Assembly: GCA_027493615.1 (NCBI GenBank)
Contig: JAOSKK010000038.1
Location: forward strand, 372,001-436,000
Length of the DNA stretch: 64,000 nucleotides
Direction of reading: 5' to 3'
From: Verrucomicrobiota bacterium
GTDB taxonomy: Bacteria; Verrucomicrobiota; Verrucomicrobiia; Limisphaerales; J093
Below the pieces are notes generated by a model, which saw only the letters and a list, made by a program, of their open reading frames with translations, was not told the origin of the DNA and ran no database searches. Each line of letters begins with the position of its first letter. Positions within the stretch are counted from its first letter, which is position 1. Positions 10,922-22,316 of this stretch are shown here, piece by piece. Position numbers and translations under genes: made by a program.

Positions 10922-12206
10922 TCTTGTACACCCATCCCAGCCGCTCCATCTCCTCCCGGTCGAAAAGGTTGCGGCCGTCGAAGAGGATCGGGTGGGTCAG
11001 GGCCCGGCGGGCGCGTTCGAGATCCAGTTCCTTGAACTCAGGCCACTCGGTGGCAATGACCAGCGCGTCGCAACCCTCGGCGACGGCGTCCCGTTCGTCC
11101 ACGTAATCGACCGCCGGTCCGGGCGGCAGCAGGGCGCGGGCCTTCGCCATGGCGCGGGGATCGTGCACGCGCAGCCGGGCTCCTTCGGCGAGCAACCGCC
11201 GGCAGAGTTCGATGGCGGGCGACATGCGGACGTCATCGGTGTTCTGCTTGAACGCCAGGCCGAGCACGCCCAGCCGCTTGTCTTTGAGGACCCAAAGGGT
11301 GTCGGCAATCTTGCGCAAGAACCGGTCCATCTGCTGCGCGTTGATCTGCTGCACTTCCTTGAGCAGCCGGAAGTCGTAACCGAGCGTTTCGGCGATCTTG
11401 ATGAAGGCGCTGAGGTCTTTCGGGAAACAACTGCCCCCGAACCCGATGCCCGCATCGAGGAACCGACGGCCGATGCGCTGGTCCAGCCCGATGCCATTGG
11501 CCACTTCCTGGACATTGGCCCCCGAGGCTTCACAGAGCACCGCCACGGCGTTGATGTACGAAATCTTCAGCGCGAGAAATGAGTTCGCCGCGTGCTTGAT
11601 CAACTCGGCGGAGTTGATGTCCGTGACCACCATGGGCGCCTGCAGCGGCGCATAGATCTCCCGCATCGCCGGCACCGGCCGCGGGCTCTGCACCCCGATC
11701 ACGATCCGGTCCGGATGCATGAGATCCTCCACCGCGAATCCCTCGCGCAGGAACTCGGGGTTGCTGACCACATCGAACTCGACCCGCGCCTTGGAGTAGC
11801 GACGGATGGTCTCGGCGACCTTTTCCCCCGTCTTCACCGGCACCGTGCTCTTGTCCACCACAATCCGGTAAGCCGTCAGGTGCGCCGCGATCTCGCGCGC
11901 CACGCCCTCGATAAAACTCAAGTCCACCGAGCCATCCGGCAGCGGCGGCGTCGGCACGGCGATGAAGATCACCTCGGCTTGAGCCACCGCCTCGGCGATC
12001 TCGGAGGAGAAGGCCAGACGCCCGTGCTGGACATTGCGCGCCACGATCTCCTCGAGGCCCGGCTCGTAGATGGGCAGGCCTCCCGAACGCAACAGCTCAA
12101 CCTTCGCCGTGTCGTTGTCCACGCACAGCACTTGGTGCCCCAGTTCGGCGAAGCAGGCGCCGGTCACCAGGCCCACATACCCCGTTCCGATGATCGCGAG
12201 TTTCAC
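10908..12206 (-). CDS. ugd: UDP-glucose 6-dehydrogenase
   Basis: This 432-residue NAD-dependent enzyme oxidises UDP-glucose to UDP-glucuronate, a precursor for capsule, exopolysaccharide and LPS sugars. The N-terminal Rossmann motif is IGTGYVGLVTGACFAELGH and the central domain has VVDKSTVPVKTG and NPEFLREGFAVEDL. The catalytic cysteine lies in GFGGSCFPKDL and the C-terminal domain has LGLAFKQNTDDVRMSPA. The gene is uninterrupted and of normal length. It lies 2 bp after the TPR gene and overlaps the NUDIX gene, so these three probably form one minus-strand operon. Confidence 0.96.
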   Translation of the reverse strand: MKLAIIGTGYVGLVTGACFAELGHQVLCVDNDTAKVELLRSGGLPIYEPGLEEIVARNVQHGRLAFSSEIAEAVAQAEVIFIAVPTPPLPDGSVDLSFIEGVAREIAAHLTAYRIVVDKSTVPVKTGEKVAETIRRYSKARVEFDVVSNPEFLREGFAVEDLMHPDRIVIGVQSPRPVPAMREIYAPLQAPMVVTDINSAELIKHAANSFLALKISYINAVAVLCEASGANVQEVANGIGLDQRIGRRFLDAGIGFGGSCFPKDLSAFIKIAETLGYDFRLLKEVQQINAQQMDRFLRKIADTLWVLKDKRLGVLGLAFKQNTDDVRMSPAIELCRRLLAEGARLRVHDPRAMAKARALLPPGPAVDYVDERDAVAEGCDALVIATEWPEFKELDLERARRALTHPILFDGRNLFDREEMERLGWVYKSVGR

Positions 12207-12208
12207 CG

Positions 12209-12958
12209 TCAGGGCTGGCCGGCGAGCTTGTTGGTGTCAACGCCCACCCCGGTCCCGGCGCCGGGCGGCGCGGTGGGCACCACGGGCACCGTGGGGGCGG
12301 CCACGGCCAGTTCGGGATGTTGTTTGAGGAGCGCCTCGCGTTTCACCGAGGCCTCCATCGCCGCCCGACCGGCGTTGGGCGAAGCAATCAGTTCGTCATA
12401 GAGCCGCAAGGCCTGCGCTGGCTCGCCCCGCGCCTCCTGCAGGAGCGCCATGGCGAACTTGGCCCGGGCGGCCACGGGGTGGTTCGGATACTCACTGGCG
12501 ACCGCCTGGTATTTGGCGAGCGCGGCGTCCACCCGGTCCTGGGCGTCCAAGCAGGCGGCCACTCCCAGCGCCGCCAACGGCCCCAGCAGCCCGCGACGAT
12601 CGCTCGCCGCCACCTTCTCAAATTGCGGCTGGGCTTCCGCGTAACGGCCGTCCCGGAACAACTGACCCGCGGCCAGCAACAGGGCGCGGTCCGCGGCGCG
12701 ACTCGAGGCGTGCGTCTCTGCCACCTTGAGGAAGTCCGCCGCGGAGGCCGCCGATTCGTTCGGGCCCGCCTGAACTCGGAGCGCCAGCAGGGCCCGGTTG
12801 GCTTCCAGTTCCGCCTGGCCCCGCTGCCAGAAATAAATGTAACCGGCCACAACGAGTGCGAGCCCCACCACCACCGCGGCAATCACGCGCGTGCGGTTCA
12901 ACTCGAACCACGCCAGGGCCTCGTAGAGCAACGTGGATTCCTGCTTTTCCGGCTGCAT
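12209..12958 (-). CDS. Single-pass membrane TPR protein (YfgM-like)
   Basis: This protein has about 249 residues. A short cytoplasmic N-terminus and one membrane helix (residues about 23-43, VIAAVVVGLALVVAGYIYFW) precede a periplasmic helical repeat domain rich in Ala and Leu (GQLFRDGRYAEAQPQFEKV, ALAKYQAVASEYPNHPVAAR). This is the plan of YfgM/CpoB-type tetratricopeptide proteins. The C-terminus is a Pro/Val/Gly-rich tail. The start at 12958 was preferred because the helix then lies at the usual distance. Function is inferred only from architecture: a periplasmic scaffold or Sec-associated chaperone. Confidence 0.65.
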   Translation of the reverse strand: MQPEKQESTLLYEALAWFELNRTRVIAAVVVGLALVVAGYIYFWQRGQAELEANRALLALRVQAGPNESAASAADFLKVAETHASSRAADRALLLAAGQLFRDGRYAEAQPQFEKVAASDRRGLLGPLAALGVAACLDAQDRVDAALAKYQAVASEYPNHPVAARAKFAMALLQEARGEPAQALRLYDELIASPNAGRAAMEASVKREALLKQHPELAVAAPTVPVVPTAPPGAGTGVGVDTNKLAGQP

Positions 12959-13235
12959 ACAAAGGCGCGGATTCTTTGGGCGGCACCCCAAAAGGCAAGC
13001 AGGAAATCCCCTGGGTGATCACTGGCTCCAGGGCCTTGCCCCCTGGAATGACCGTTCCGCAGGCCACGGGTCGGTCCCCTGCGCCTGTCCCGCTCGTGGC
13101 TCCGCCACCGGCACCTGCAAATCATCCGGTCGCAGCCCGCGGGCCAAAAAACGGGTAACGATGGCCAACCGCCGTGTAGCCGGACCCACCCGCCACCCGC
13201 TGAATCGCCGGGAACCGCACTTCGAAATCGAGATC

Positions 13236-13979
13236 ATGAATGCCAAGAACGACCGGTCCTCCTGGCTCAAAGGCCCCGGTACGGCTTGTTCCGTGCCCCC
13301 CGGACCGCGCCCCCGTCCCTACCGGCTGGTGCTCCTGGGTGCGCCGGGCGTCGGCAAAGGCACCCAGGCCGAACTGCTCAGCGAACGCCTCGGGGCCTGC
13401 CAGCTCTCGACCGGCGATGTCTTCCGCGCCGCCAAGACCCTCGATCCCTGCGAGCGCACCCCGGCCCTGAACCAGGCGCTCGACTTCATGAAACGCGGCG
13501 AACTGGTCCCGGACGCCACCGTCCTCCAGATGGTGCGCGAGCGCGTGACCTGCCTGCGGTGCCACGGTGGCTTCCTCCTGGACGGTTTCCCTCGCACGGT
13601 CGCTCAAGCGGAAGCCCTCGAAGGCATCCTCACCGAGGAGAAACTGCGTCTCGATGCCGTGCTCAGCTACGACCTCCCCATCGAGCAGATCGTCGCCCGC
13701 CTCAGCGGACGGCGCACCTGCTCGAAATGCAAGGCCGTCTATCACCTCCAAACCCGCCCGCCCCGCCAGGCCGGCGTGTGCGACCAGTGCGGTGCTGACC
13801 TCTTCCAACGTGAGGACGACCGGCCCGACGCCATCCGCGTCCGCATGGAAGCCTACGAGAAGAGCACTGCGCCTCTCGCGGATTTCTACCGCACGCGGCG
13901 CCTCCTGGTGTCCATCCCCGCCAACGGCACACCCGAGGAGATCTTCCGCCGCACGGTCAAGGCCTTGAACGGCGGTTAA
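13236..13979 (+). CDS. adk: Adenylate kinase with zinc-type lid
   Basis: This enzyme interconverts ATP + AMP and 2 ADP. The P-loop is LLGAPGVGKGTQAELL, the AMP-binding segment is QLSTGDVFRAA, and LLDGFPRTVAQAEALE is intact. The lid has two Cys pairs (CSKCKAVYH and CDQCGADLF), as in zinc-binding adenylate kinases. Position 13236 gives about 247 residues including an N-terminal extension of some 28 residues with a Pro/Arg-rich stretch. An in-frame ATG at 13161 is an alternative, and neither start has a good ribosome site. An extra insert (CLRCHGGF) before the DGFPRT motif adds another Cys pair. Confidence 0.9.
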   Translation: MNAKNDRSSWLKGPGTACSVPPGPRPRPYRLVLLGAPGVGKGTQAELLSERLGACQLSTGDVFRAAKTLDPCERTPALNQALDFMKRGELVPDATVLQMVRERVTCLRCHGGFLLDGFPRTVAQAEALEGILTEEKLRLDAVLSYDLPIEQIVARLSGRRTCSKCKAVYHLQTRPPRQAGVCDQCGADLFQREDDRPDAIRVRMEAYEKSTAPLADFYRTRRLLVSIPANGTPEEIFRRTVKALNGG

Positions 13980-14000
13980 GCCGAACGCTTCGTTTCCCAC

Positions 14001-14026
14001 CATAAGCGCCGACGTGAGGAGGCGTC
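14001..14026. repeat. Family-A half copy
   Basis: The sequence TAAGCGCCGACGTGAGGAGG is one arm of the palindrome seen complete at 52645, 54253 and 61731. The matching inverted arm is missing here. Confidence 0.65.
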
Positions 14027-14132
14027 CCGGACGACAGGAAGCGCAGGGGCGGTCCGCCGGATCCGGTGGACTCGCGCGAGGGCGTGCGCTCGCCAAATGA
14101 GGACGGCCGCGGCTTGAACAGGTCCGAAGCGC

Positions 14133-14157
14133 CGTGGTGCAGGCTTCCAGCCTGCGC
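14133..14157. repeat. Family-C short palindrome
   Basis: GTGCAGGCTTCCAGCCTGCG forms an 8-bp stem around a short loop. The same motif recurs near 29120, 30957, 32917, 55945 and 56130. Confidence 0.55.
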
Positions 14158-14255
14158 CGGCAGCCGTTTCTCAGGCTCCCGTCGGCTGTGACTGCACAGC
14201 CTCGCCCTGATTTCCTCTAAGAAATCCGCCGCCCCAACGTAGTATCCTCGGAAGC

Positions 14256-14825
14256 ATGCAGGATTCCGGAGCGATCGAGGCCACGGAAGCGCCGGCCACC
14301 ACCGACTGGCGCCAGAGCGTGTTCGAGGAACACCAGTCGTTGCTCGTCACCTACGTGCAGCACCTGGTGGGCGACCTCGAGACCGCCCGCGATGTGGTCC
14401 AGGACACCTTCCTCCGGCTCTTCCACGAGGACGACCGGAGCGTGCAGGACCATGCGGTTCCCTGGCTCTACACCGTCTGCCGCCGTCGGGCTCTGGATGT
14501 CTTGCGTCGCCAACGTCGTATGACCGCTGTGGATGAAACCCAACTCGAGGCCCTGCCGAGTCTCGACCCCGACCCCGCCACCCGGGCCGAAGGCCGCGAC
14601 ACCGCCAACGAAGCCCTCGGCCTGTTGGAGCGCCTGGCCCCCAACCAACGTGAAGTCGTGGTGCTCAAGTTTCTCAATGCACTCAGTTACAAGGAAATCA
14701 GCGAGCTCACCGGGCTCTCGGTCAGTAATGTCGGTTTCCTGCTCCACACCGCGCTGAGGCAACTACGACGCCACCTCGAAACCGCCGGTCGCCTGCCCCC
14801 TTCCACCCCACGGAGGACCCCATGA
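14256..14825 (+). CDS. ECF-type RNA polymerase sigma factor
   Basis: This 189-residue sigma-70 family protein has region 2 (YVQHLVGDLETARDVVQDTF, WLYTVCRRRALDVLRR) and region 4 (LAPNQREVVVLKFLN, YKEISELTGLSVSNVGFLL). It should direct polymerase to a small regulon that often includes its own operon. Its stop overlaps the next start (ATGA at 14822-14825). The partner downstream begins with a short anti-sigma-like segment, so the pair probably forms one regulatory unit. Confidence 0.92.
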   Translation: MQDSGAIEATEAPATTDWRQSVFEEHQSLLVTYVQHLVGDLETARDVVQDTFLRLFHEDDRSVQDHAVPWLYTVCRRRALDVLRRQRRMTAVDETQLEALPSLDPDPATRAEGRDTANEALGLLERLAPNQREVVVLKFLNALSYKEISELTGLSVSNVGFLLHTALRQLRRHLETAGRLPPSTPRRTP

Positions 14826-17066
14826 GACTCGACCCCGACGACCCGCGCCTCACCGCTTACGTGCTCGAGGAACTCGAGGAACCCGAGCGCAGCGCCATCG
14901 ACACCGCCCTCCGGGACTCCGTCCCGCTGCACCGCGAGGCACTGGCCCTGCATGCAACCGCCCAGCGTCTTCTCGAAGAACTCCAGGCCCTGCCCCGACC
15001 CGGCTTGTCCGCAGCGCAGATGGCGGCCGTCCAACGGGCGGCAGCGGCGGCGAACGATCCGTCCGCCGCAGCGGATGCGGAAGACCAGCCCTGTACCCCC
15101 GATCACGATGCCCCCTGAGCCGGCCGGTGGGGTTTCATGGCTCTCAGGCTGGCTGCGCCTCTCCTGGCCCTGGTTCGGCGCCGCCACGGCCGTCCTCATC
15201 GCCACGGTCGTGATCTGGAAAGCGGGGTGGTTGAACACGCCCCCGACGTACCGACATCGCGATGACGCAGGAACGCGGTCACGTCACGACCTCCCCTCCG
15301 CCCGCCGTCGTGGTCCCCGTCGCGCCCCACACCCCGGACGCCAGCGTCCCGCCCCCGCACCCGACGCCTACCAGCCTTCTTCCGGCGCTGCGCCGACCGC
15401 CTCGGCGCCCATGGCACTCGCGCCGCCCGAGCCGATGCGGGACATCCGGATGATGATGCGTTACGGACTCATGCCCAAGGGCGCGCGGTTGGCCGAGCCG
15501 CCCGACGCAGCCCCGCCGCCGTCCTACACGACCCCGCAACCTCCGCCTGCGAGCACGGACCGCTCGCCTTACACCGCGCGAACACCGGCCGAGCGCCCCG
15601 CGGAGGCGTACTCCTGGAAGGGACCCCACCGGCCTTGGGGTTTCGAACCGCCCCCCGACTGGGACAGGCGCAACCCCTTCCTTGACGTCCGCCAACACCC
15701 GCTTTCGACCTTTGGACTGGACGTGGACACCGCGGCCTACACGATGGTTCGCCGCTACCTCTACCAGCGCCAAGCTCCGCCTCGAGACCTCGTGCGCCTC
15801 GAGGAACTCATCAACTACTTCCCTTACGACTATGCGCCGCCGGCAGGCGAGGCCCCGCTGGCAGCCCATGTCGAGATCGCCGGTTGCCCTTGGGAACCGC
15901 GCCATCGCCTCGTCCGGATCGGCCTCAAAGCCCGCGAACTGGCCGCGGCCGAACGCCCCCCGCCAACCTCGTGTTCCTGATCGACGTCTCCGGTTCGATG
16001 TCGCCGGCCCACAAGCTGCCCCTCCTGCAGCAGGCACTGCGCTTGCTCGTCGACAGTCTGACCGCCCGTGACCGCGTCGCCATCGTCGTCTATGCCACCC
16101 AATCCCGCGTCGCGCTCCCGCCCACGCCCGGCGACCAACCGGCCACGATTCTCGACGCGTTGAACTCGCTCCGCGCGGGCGGCTCGACCCACGGCAGCGC
16201 CGGGATCACGACGGCCTACGAACTGGCCCGAACTCATTTCCGTCCCGACGGCGTCAACCGCGTCATCCTGTGCACCGACGGCGATTTCAACGTGGGCATC
16301 ACCGACCGCGGCCAACTCGCCAGCCTGATCGCCGAACAGGCGCGCAGCGGCGTCTTCCTGACCGCCCTCGGCTTTGGCATGGGCAACTACCAGGACGCGA
16401 CCCTCGAGACCCTCGCCCACCACGGCAACGGGCACTACGCCTACGTGGACAACCTGAACGAGGCCCGCAAGGTGCTCGTCGAGGAACTCCACAGCACCCT
16501 GGTCGCCGTGGCCAAGGACGTCAAAGCCCAGGTGGAATTCAACCCCGCCGTCGTGCGCGCCTACCGGCTCTTGGGCTACGAAAATCGTCAGCTCCGCGCC
16601 CGCGACTTCAACGACGACCGCAAGGACGCCGGCGAATTGGGTGCAGGCCATGCCGTGACCATCCTTTACGAACTCGTCCCCGCCCATCCCGGCACAGCCG
16701 CGGCCGAGGTGGATCCCCTCAAGTACCAGCCTTCGGCCCGCTTCGTGCGACCCACCCCGGGGACGGGCGAGACGCTCACGCTCAAGCTCCGCTACCAACC
16801 GCCGGACGGACACACCAGCCAGCGGCTCGAATTCGCGGTGACCGATGCCGGACGCACCTACGCCCAGGCCTCGACCGACTTCAAGTTCGCCGCCGCCGTC
16901 GCCGCCTTTGGACTCATCCTCCAGGAAGCCCCGGCGCGCGGCTCGGCTTCGCTCGGTGCGGTGCTCGAACTCGCGGCCGAAGGCCGCGGGCATGACTGAA
17001 CTTGGTTACCGCGCCGACTTCCTCGACCTGGTCCGCCAGGCGCAACAACTCCGCCAGTATCGGTAG
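14822..17066 (+). CDS. Membrane-anchored VWA / YfbK-type protein, frameshifted
   Basis: Joined frames give about 745 residues. Residues 1-75 resemble a zinc-less anti-sigma N-domain (RLTAYVLEELEEPERSAID). One membrane helix follows (PWFGAATAVLIATVVIW), then a Pro-rich linker of uncertain frame and a YfbK N-terminal segment (FLDVRQHPLSTFGLDVDTAA). The VWA domain has a complete MIDAS start, LVFLIDVSGSMS, plus GGSTHGSAGI and ILCTDGDFNVG. The C-terminal YfbK tail ends LGYRADFLDLVRQAQQL. Frame changes occur before 15118, at C6 15956-15961 and near 16997. A separate start at 15108 is possible, making the first 98 residues an independent anti-sigma gene. A link between sigma release and a surface VWA module is inferred from coupling to the ECF gene. 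Confidence 0.75.
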
Positions 17067-17081
17067 CGGGCCGTCGCCCCC

Positions 17082-20000
17082 TCACGGCAAGACGAGGATC
17101 ACCTGATAGAACCGCCCCCCCGTACCCGTCGCTTCCGTGTCTTCCCACCAGGCCGTCGTACCTTCCGCCACCACACGCGCCGGCGACTCGATCCACGCGC
17201 CGCCGGCCAGCGAGTCGCGCAACCGCACCGCGTACGTCCGGCCGGGGTCGCTCGTCCAGTTCAACCGGACCCCTGCACCCGGCAGTCCCGTCACCTGCAC
17301 AATCCGGATCCCCGGCCACGCCTCGGGCGCGACCGTGTTCGGGGCGGCTGGTGAAGGCGCGGCCAGCGGATAGAAAGGCGGCGGTGCGCCGTCGGGCCAG
17401 CGGCCTTCGCTACGGTCGACCGTCTGGCGCCCGAACTCGAGCGCGTCCACCAGACGCCCGTAGGTGTCAAACACCGCCAGGACCTCACCGCCCTGACCGA
17501 GCCGGAAGTTCACGTGCAGATCAACGCCCGGTCGTGTCTGCTCCGGCTGGCCGTCCGCCCACACCAACCGATAGCCACGCGGCGGCACGTCGAAGCCCGG
17601 CGGCACCACGAAGCGCGCCGGCGCGCTCAGGCTGTCGGTCAAGCGCCACCCGGTCAGGTCCACCGCCTCGGGGCCCGGATTGTACAACTCGAACCAATCG
17701 TCGAACGCGCCATCGGCCGGATCCGGCAGCGCCGAACTGTTCGCCGCCATCCATTCGTTGATCCACAGCACGACGGGCGCGGGCAATTCGCCCGTGAACG
17801 TGACCTCAAGCTTCGCTTCAGCACCGGACACCGGTCGTCCAAACCGGTCGAAGCCCGCGATCGCCAGCGCGTTCGGACCCGGCACGAGCGGCACGCGAAG
17901 TTCCCATGTGGTGACGGTGCGCCAGGTGGGTCTGAGTTCCACCCCGTTCACCCGCATCGAGTGCACCGACACGGGCGCCGTTCCGACAAGCACAACAGGC
18001 GAAGCCGACGTGTCGAAGGGTTGGCCGCCTCCCGTGCTCACCGCGAACGGCGCGCGCACGGTGTTGAGCTGGCCCTGCAGATACGTACGACGCTGCTGGA
18101 TCCAGGACTTGATCCCGCCGGGACCAGCGAGCGGAACCTGGTTGGCCTGGAACGCCGCGTACTTCGCATCGAGCAAGGCGTCCACCGCGGTCCCGGCGCC
18201 GGTACGGAAGAACCCGTCGAGCGCCTCCTCAAGGGCCGCCCAGTAAAGGCGCACGAACGCGGGCGTCTGGTACATCCGGCGCAAGGTCGGGTCATTCACG
18301 TCGAAGAGCGGCGCGCTTGGCGGGTCGTTGAACACGCCGAGGCCGACGTCGAAATCCCAGCACAACAGCTTCCAGCCGTCGCGCTGTGGCTTGTAGAGGA
18401 AGGTGTTTTTCGCGTTGGGATTGCCGAACGCGTCCCAGAACGACGCCAGGTCGTTCATGGCAAAAGTGCGCATCCAATGCGCGACGTCCACCTGCGCCTC
18501 CACCGTGGCGACGTAGTCCGTCGGGGCGTTCATCGTCGCGACCAAGGCGAAGAGATCCGTGAAATCGTTGGCCGAGCCGCGCACCGCCCGGGGCCTCCAG
18601 TTCCACCGGTAACGGGCGACCTTGAGCGGACCGCTGGGGGGGAAGCGCTCGAGCGTGTTCAGGATGCAGGGATCGATGCGGTTGCCGGCCGAATCGAATT
18701 CATTCCAGCAGTCCGTCTTCCACAGCGACCCTTCGGCGTCGTCGGGGAACCACTCATTCAGGGTGTCGCGACCCGGCTGCTGGACGTCGTCGTAGATGGG
18801 GCCGCGGCGAACACCGTTCACCACGAGATGCACATAGCGCCGGTACATGTTGGGCAGGCCGTACTGTTCGAGGAACCAGTACATGAGCTGCTCGCGCTGG
18901 TTGGTGTCGTCGCGGATGGGCCAGTCGAGCGTGAGGCGGTTGTCGCCCAGGAAACGGTCGTCGGCCGGAAAGCTCACGTCGTAGCCGCACAGGTTACCGG
19001 TGGGCGAGTTGTAGCCGGGCGCGGTGTAGGAGCTGCCGCTGTAATGCGCGCCGGCCTGATGAACGGCGCGGTGGTTTCCGTAGACGAACGTCACCTCCAC
19101 GTCCTCGTTGCTCATCTTCTCGCGTGCCGCCCAATGGTCGTGGTTCGCGCGCGTCAGCCAGAGGCGGTAGTTGCCGAAGGCGCCGGGAATGAGGCTTTCG
19201 CCAAAGCGAACCAAACACTCCCGCGCCGGTGCGTCCTCGGGGCACCGCACGACCGCAGGTGGGTCGGCCGCATCGGCTGCCTCGATCCAGAACGCCACGA
19301 GCGTTCCCGCCGGTTGCCCGGGTAACCGCGCAGTGAACACGCCGTCGTGTGGCAGTTCGTCCGGGCCCGACCCGTCATCGACCATCGCCATCGTCTGCCC
19401 GGTGCTGGCGGGGTCGAGCCGGTAGTGGAGCGTCACGGCCGACACGCCATCCGGGTCAGCCACGCGGGCCAGGACGCGGACCGGTTCGAGGGCCCCGGGC
19501 AGGATCGGTCGATGCTGGACGGCGGTGATGGCGGGCGGCGCGTTGTCGAGCCGACGGCTGTTCGCAGCGCCAGGCGTGCCGGCGAACGGCGGCCATGCCA
19601 GCCGCCCCGAGGCCTCCAGGGCCCCGTTGCGCAGACGCATCAGGATCTCGGGATGCCCGCACAACCACCGCACCCGCGCACGGATCGTGGCGGTGGCACC
19701 AACGGGAATCGGGGATGTCAGCGCCGTCCGGACGCGATTGGCCACATGATCGCCCCGCTCGCTGGCCACCAACCGAAGGCTCCGGGCGCTCTGGAAGCCT
19801 TCACCCGATTCGCCTCGACTCATCCGGTGCGTGCCCTGGAAGAACCAGCCGGCGGTGCCGCTTTCGAAACCGCCGTTGCTGACGCGGTTGACGCCGTCCA
19901 CCAGCACCTCGACCCGGTCCACCAACGCCTCGCCAGCCCCAAGCAACAGAATCTGCAACTGATCGGCCTGCGGCACACCCGGATGCGCGAGGCTGAGCAC

Positions 20001-22284
20001 GCCCGTGGCCTCGATGGTGGTCCAGGGTGCGCGCGCCGTTTCGTCGCTGTCGGCCCAGTTCGGCGCAAGTCGTGCGTCCGCGCGGGCGTCCTTCAGTTCG
20101 AGACTGCTCCCGCCGGCATCGGCCCACCGCCCCCAACGCCCGCCGTCGGCATACGTGACATCATGCACTTCCACATCGAACCGGTTCGTGACGGGGCCGG
20201 CCTGTGTCTCGCGCACCTCGAATTCCGGCCGGGCCAACGCAACCCGTTCACCCCCGTTGTCCAGCGCGCCATCGTAGTTGCCGAAGATGACGTTCGGATC
20301 CAGCGCTGGATGGCGCTCGCGGAACCGGCCCGCGTCCCGGACGACGACCACGTGGCCCCGACCCGGAATGGCCGCACCGTCCGGGAAGGCGAAGGTCACG
20401 CCGTCCGTGAAGCGCCAACCCGCCAGGCTCAGCGTCTGGTCGGTCAGGTTGAATAGCTCGATGAACTCATCCTCCGTGGCCCTGCTGGGCGGGTGGTACA
20501 ACAGCTCGTTGATCACCACCGGGGGCGCGAGCGGCACCGCATTCGGTTGTCCCGGCGTGGGCCAGGCCAACGTGCGCCACGCCGATTCGCTCACCGGGCT
20601 GCGGCCGCTCGAATAGCCCCGGGCTTGTCCGCCAAACCGGATCGCATCCACCACCCGGGATTCGTCGGGCGTGAACAGCAGCAGGGTCTGGCCCTGCGCC
20701 TCGAGTTCGAAACCCAGGTCGGTCCAGGCCACGTAGTCACCCGCCGCCAGCGTCGTGCCGTCGGGCACCCGGAAGCGCGGTCCACTTGCCCCGGCCCGCA
20801 GCCAGCATCCTGAGAGATCCACCGGCACCAGACTGCGGTTGTGCAGTTCGACAAACTCGCTCTGTCCTGCGGCCCCATGCGTCAGCCACTCGCTGAAGAT
20901 GATGTTCGCGAGCGGACCGGTCGGAACGGGGTCGGCCATCCCCGGCGAACCGCCCACGCGCGCACTGGCCGCCCACGCGTCCGGTGATCCCTCGCCGCAA
21001 CTGGGTCGCGCCAGCACCAGCGAAGGCCCCGCGCCATCCGCCGCCACGGGCCACGGCGGCCGATCCCGGTAGTTCACTTCGAGGACGACCGCACCCGACT
21101 GCTTGAGCAAGCGGACCGTGCCCGCGCCGTTGCCCAGCGCACCCGCGAAGGCGCCGAGCACGTTTGTCAGACCGTAGACCGCCCGTAGATCCGCGGGTTC
21201 CGGCGCCACGACGAGGAAGCCGTTCCCCGGCAGCAGCGTCCCGGCGGGGAACGTGTAGTCGTAACCGCCGCTGATCCGCCACCCGCTCAGGTCTTCGAAG
21301 AACGGATTCGTGTTGTGCAGTTCAACGAACTCGAGGTTCCGCCCGTCCGCCCGCGCCGCGGGATGGTACATGATCTCGCTCAACACCACGCCCGTGCGGC
21401 GGCTCGAGGGACCCAGGGGTTCATACGTTCGCTCCGCCGGGCTCGGGCTGCGCAACGTCAGCGTGGCCACCCGGCTCGTCACCGCCCCCCAGGCGTTGCG
21501 GACGACGACATCGTATCCCCCACCCAGGCAGCCGTGGCGGTCGGGATGGTGTAGCTGGCCATGCCAGCCTCGGCCAACGGCGCCCCTCCGAACCGCCATT
21601 GGTACTGCAACGGCCGGCTGCCGGTGGCACTGACTTGAAACGAGGCCGCCTCCTTTGGCGCCACCACCACATCTTCCGGGTCACGCGTGATGACAGGCAG
21701 GGTGCCCGGCGGCGGCAGCGGATCCACCGTCCCCGACAGCTCGGCGCGGAAGCCCGTCGGGTTGACGCCGTCCCCGGCATTGTTCACCACGAACTCGAGC
21801 ACGTTCGTCCCCTCCACGAACCCTTCTGTGAGCGTGAACCCGGCCGAAAAGCTCGTGAAATCGCCCCCGTAAGTCACCCCGGTGACCTGCCCGTTGAGGC
21901 GCATCTCGACGCCGCCATTGTCCGACGACCACCGGCCCGTGAGCACGGCCGTGGCGGGTTCGTATCCCCGAGATCAAACACGAGCTGATACGTGTAGTCC
22001 CCGGGCGCGTTCCCACGAGACTGGTCGGCCTGTGGCGCAATCCACTTCGACTCCGGCCCGTTCGCCAGCCAGGGCGGAATCGGATAACCCTCCCGCACCA
22101 CCCGCGTCTGCGGCCCCGGCGCCGCGGCGTCGGCACTCGCCACCAACCGCCAGTGCGGGTCGATCGCCCCGCCAGGCAACAGCGTCCCGTCGTTGCCGAC
22201 GCCGGTATTGAACAAGCCCGGCACCGGCGCGGTGAGCGCCCCGCTTCCCACCAGCATGCCCGCCAGGAAGACCCGCAACAACAT
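17082..22284 (-). CDS. Giant exported lamin-tail / CotH-domain protein, frameshifted
   Basis: This protein has about 1730 residues after joining three frames (changes near 21965 and at C5 21517-21521). A signal peptide starts at 22284 (MLLRVFLAGMLVGSGALTAP). An N-terminal beta domain and an Ig-like domain follow (PVITRDPEDVVVAPKEAASF). Then come three lamin-tail domains (SEIMYHP..LEFVELHN, SEFVELHNRSLVPVDLSG, INELLYHP..DEFIELFN). A CotH-kinase-like domain follows (GYDVSFPADDRFLGDNRLTL, KTDCWNEFD, KLLCWDFDVG). A fourth lamin-tail domain (INEWMAAN, DDWFELYNPG) and a C-terminal beta module (PGRTYAVRLRDSL, GGRFYQVILVL) end the protein. CotH domains in other bacteria phosphorylate spore or surface proteins; activity here is untested. 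It is the last of three co-oriented exported-protein genes. Confidence 0.85.
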
Positions 22285-22316
22285 GCGCCGCAGTATGCCG
22301 CGGCTCGCAGGCCCCG

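Noticed and set aside
17514-19325. 603-codon open frame antisense to the lamin-tail/CotH gene
   Set aside because: Composition is Arg/His/Val-rich shadow sequence; the minus-strand protein has clear domains across the same span.
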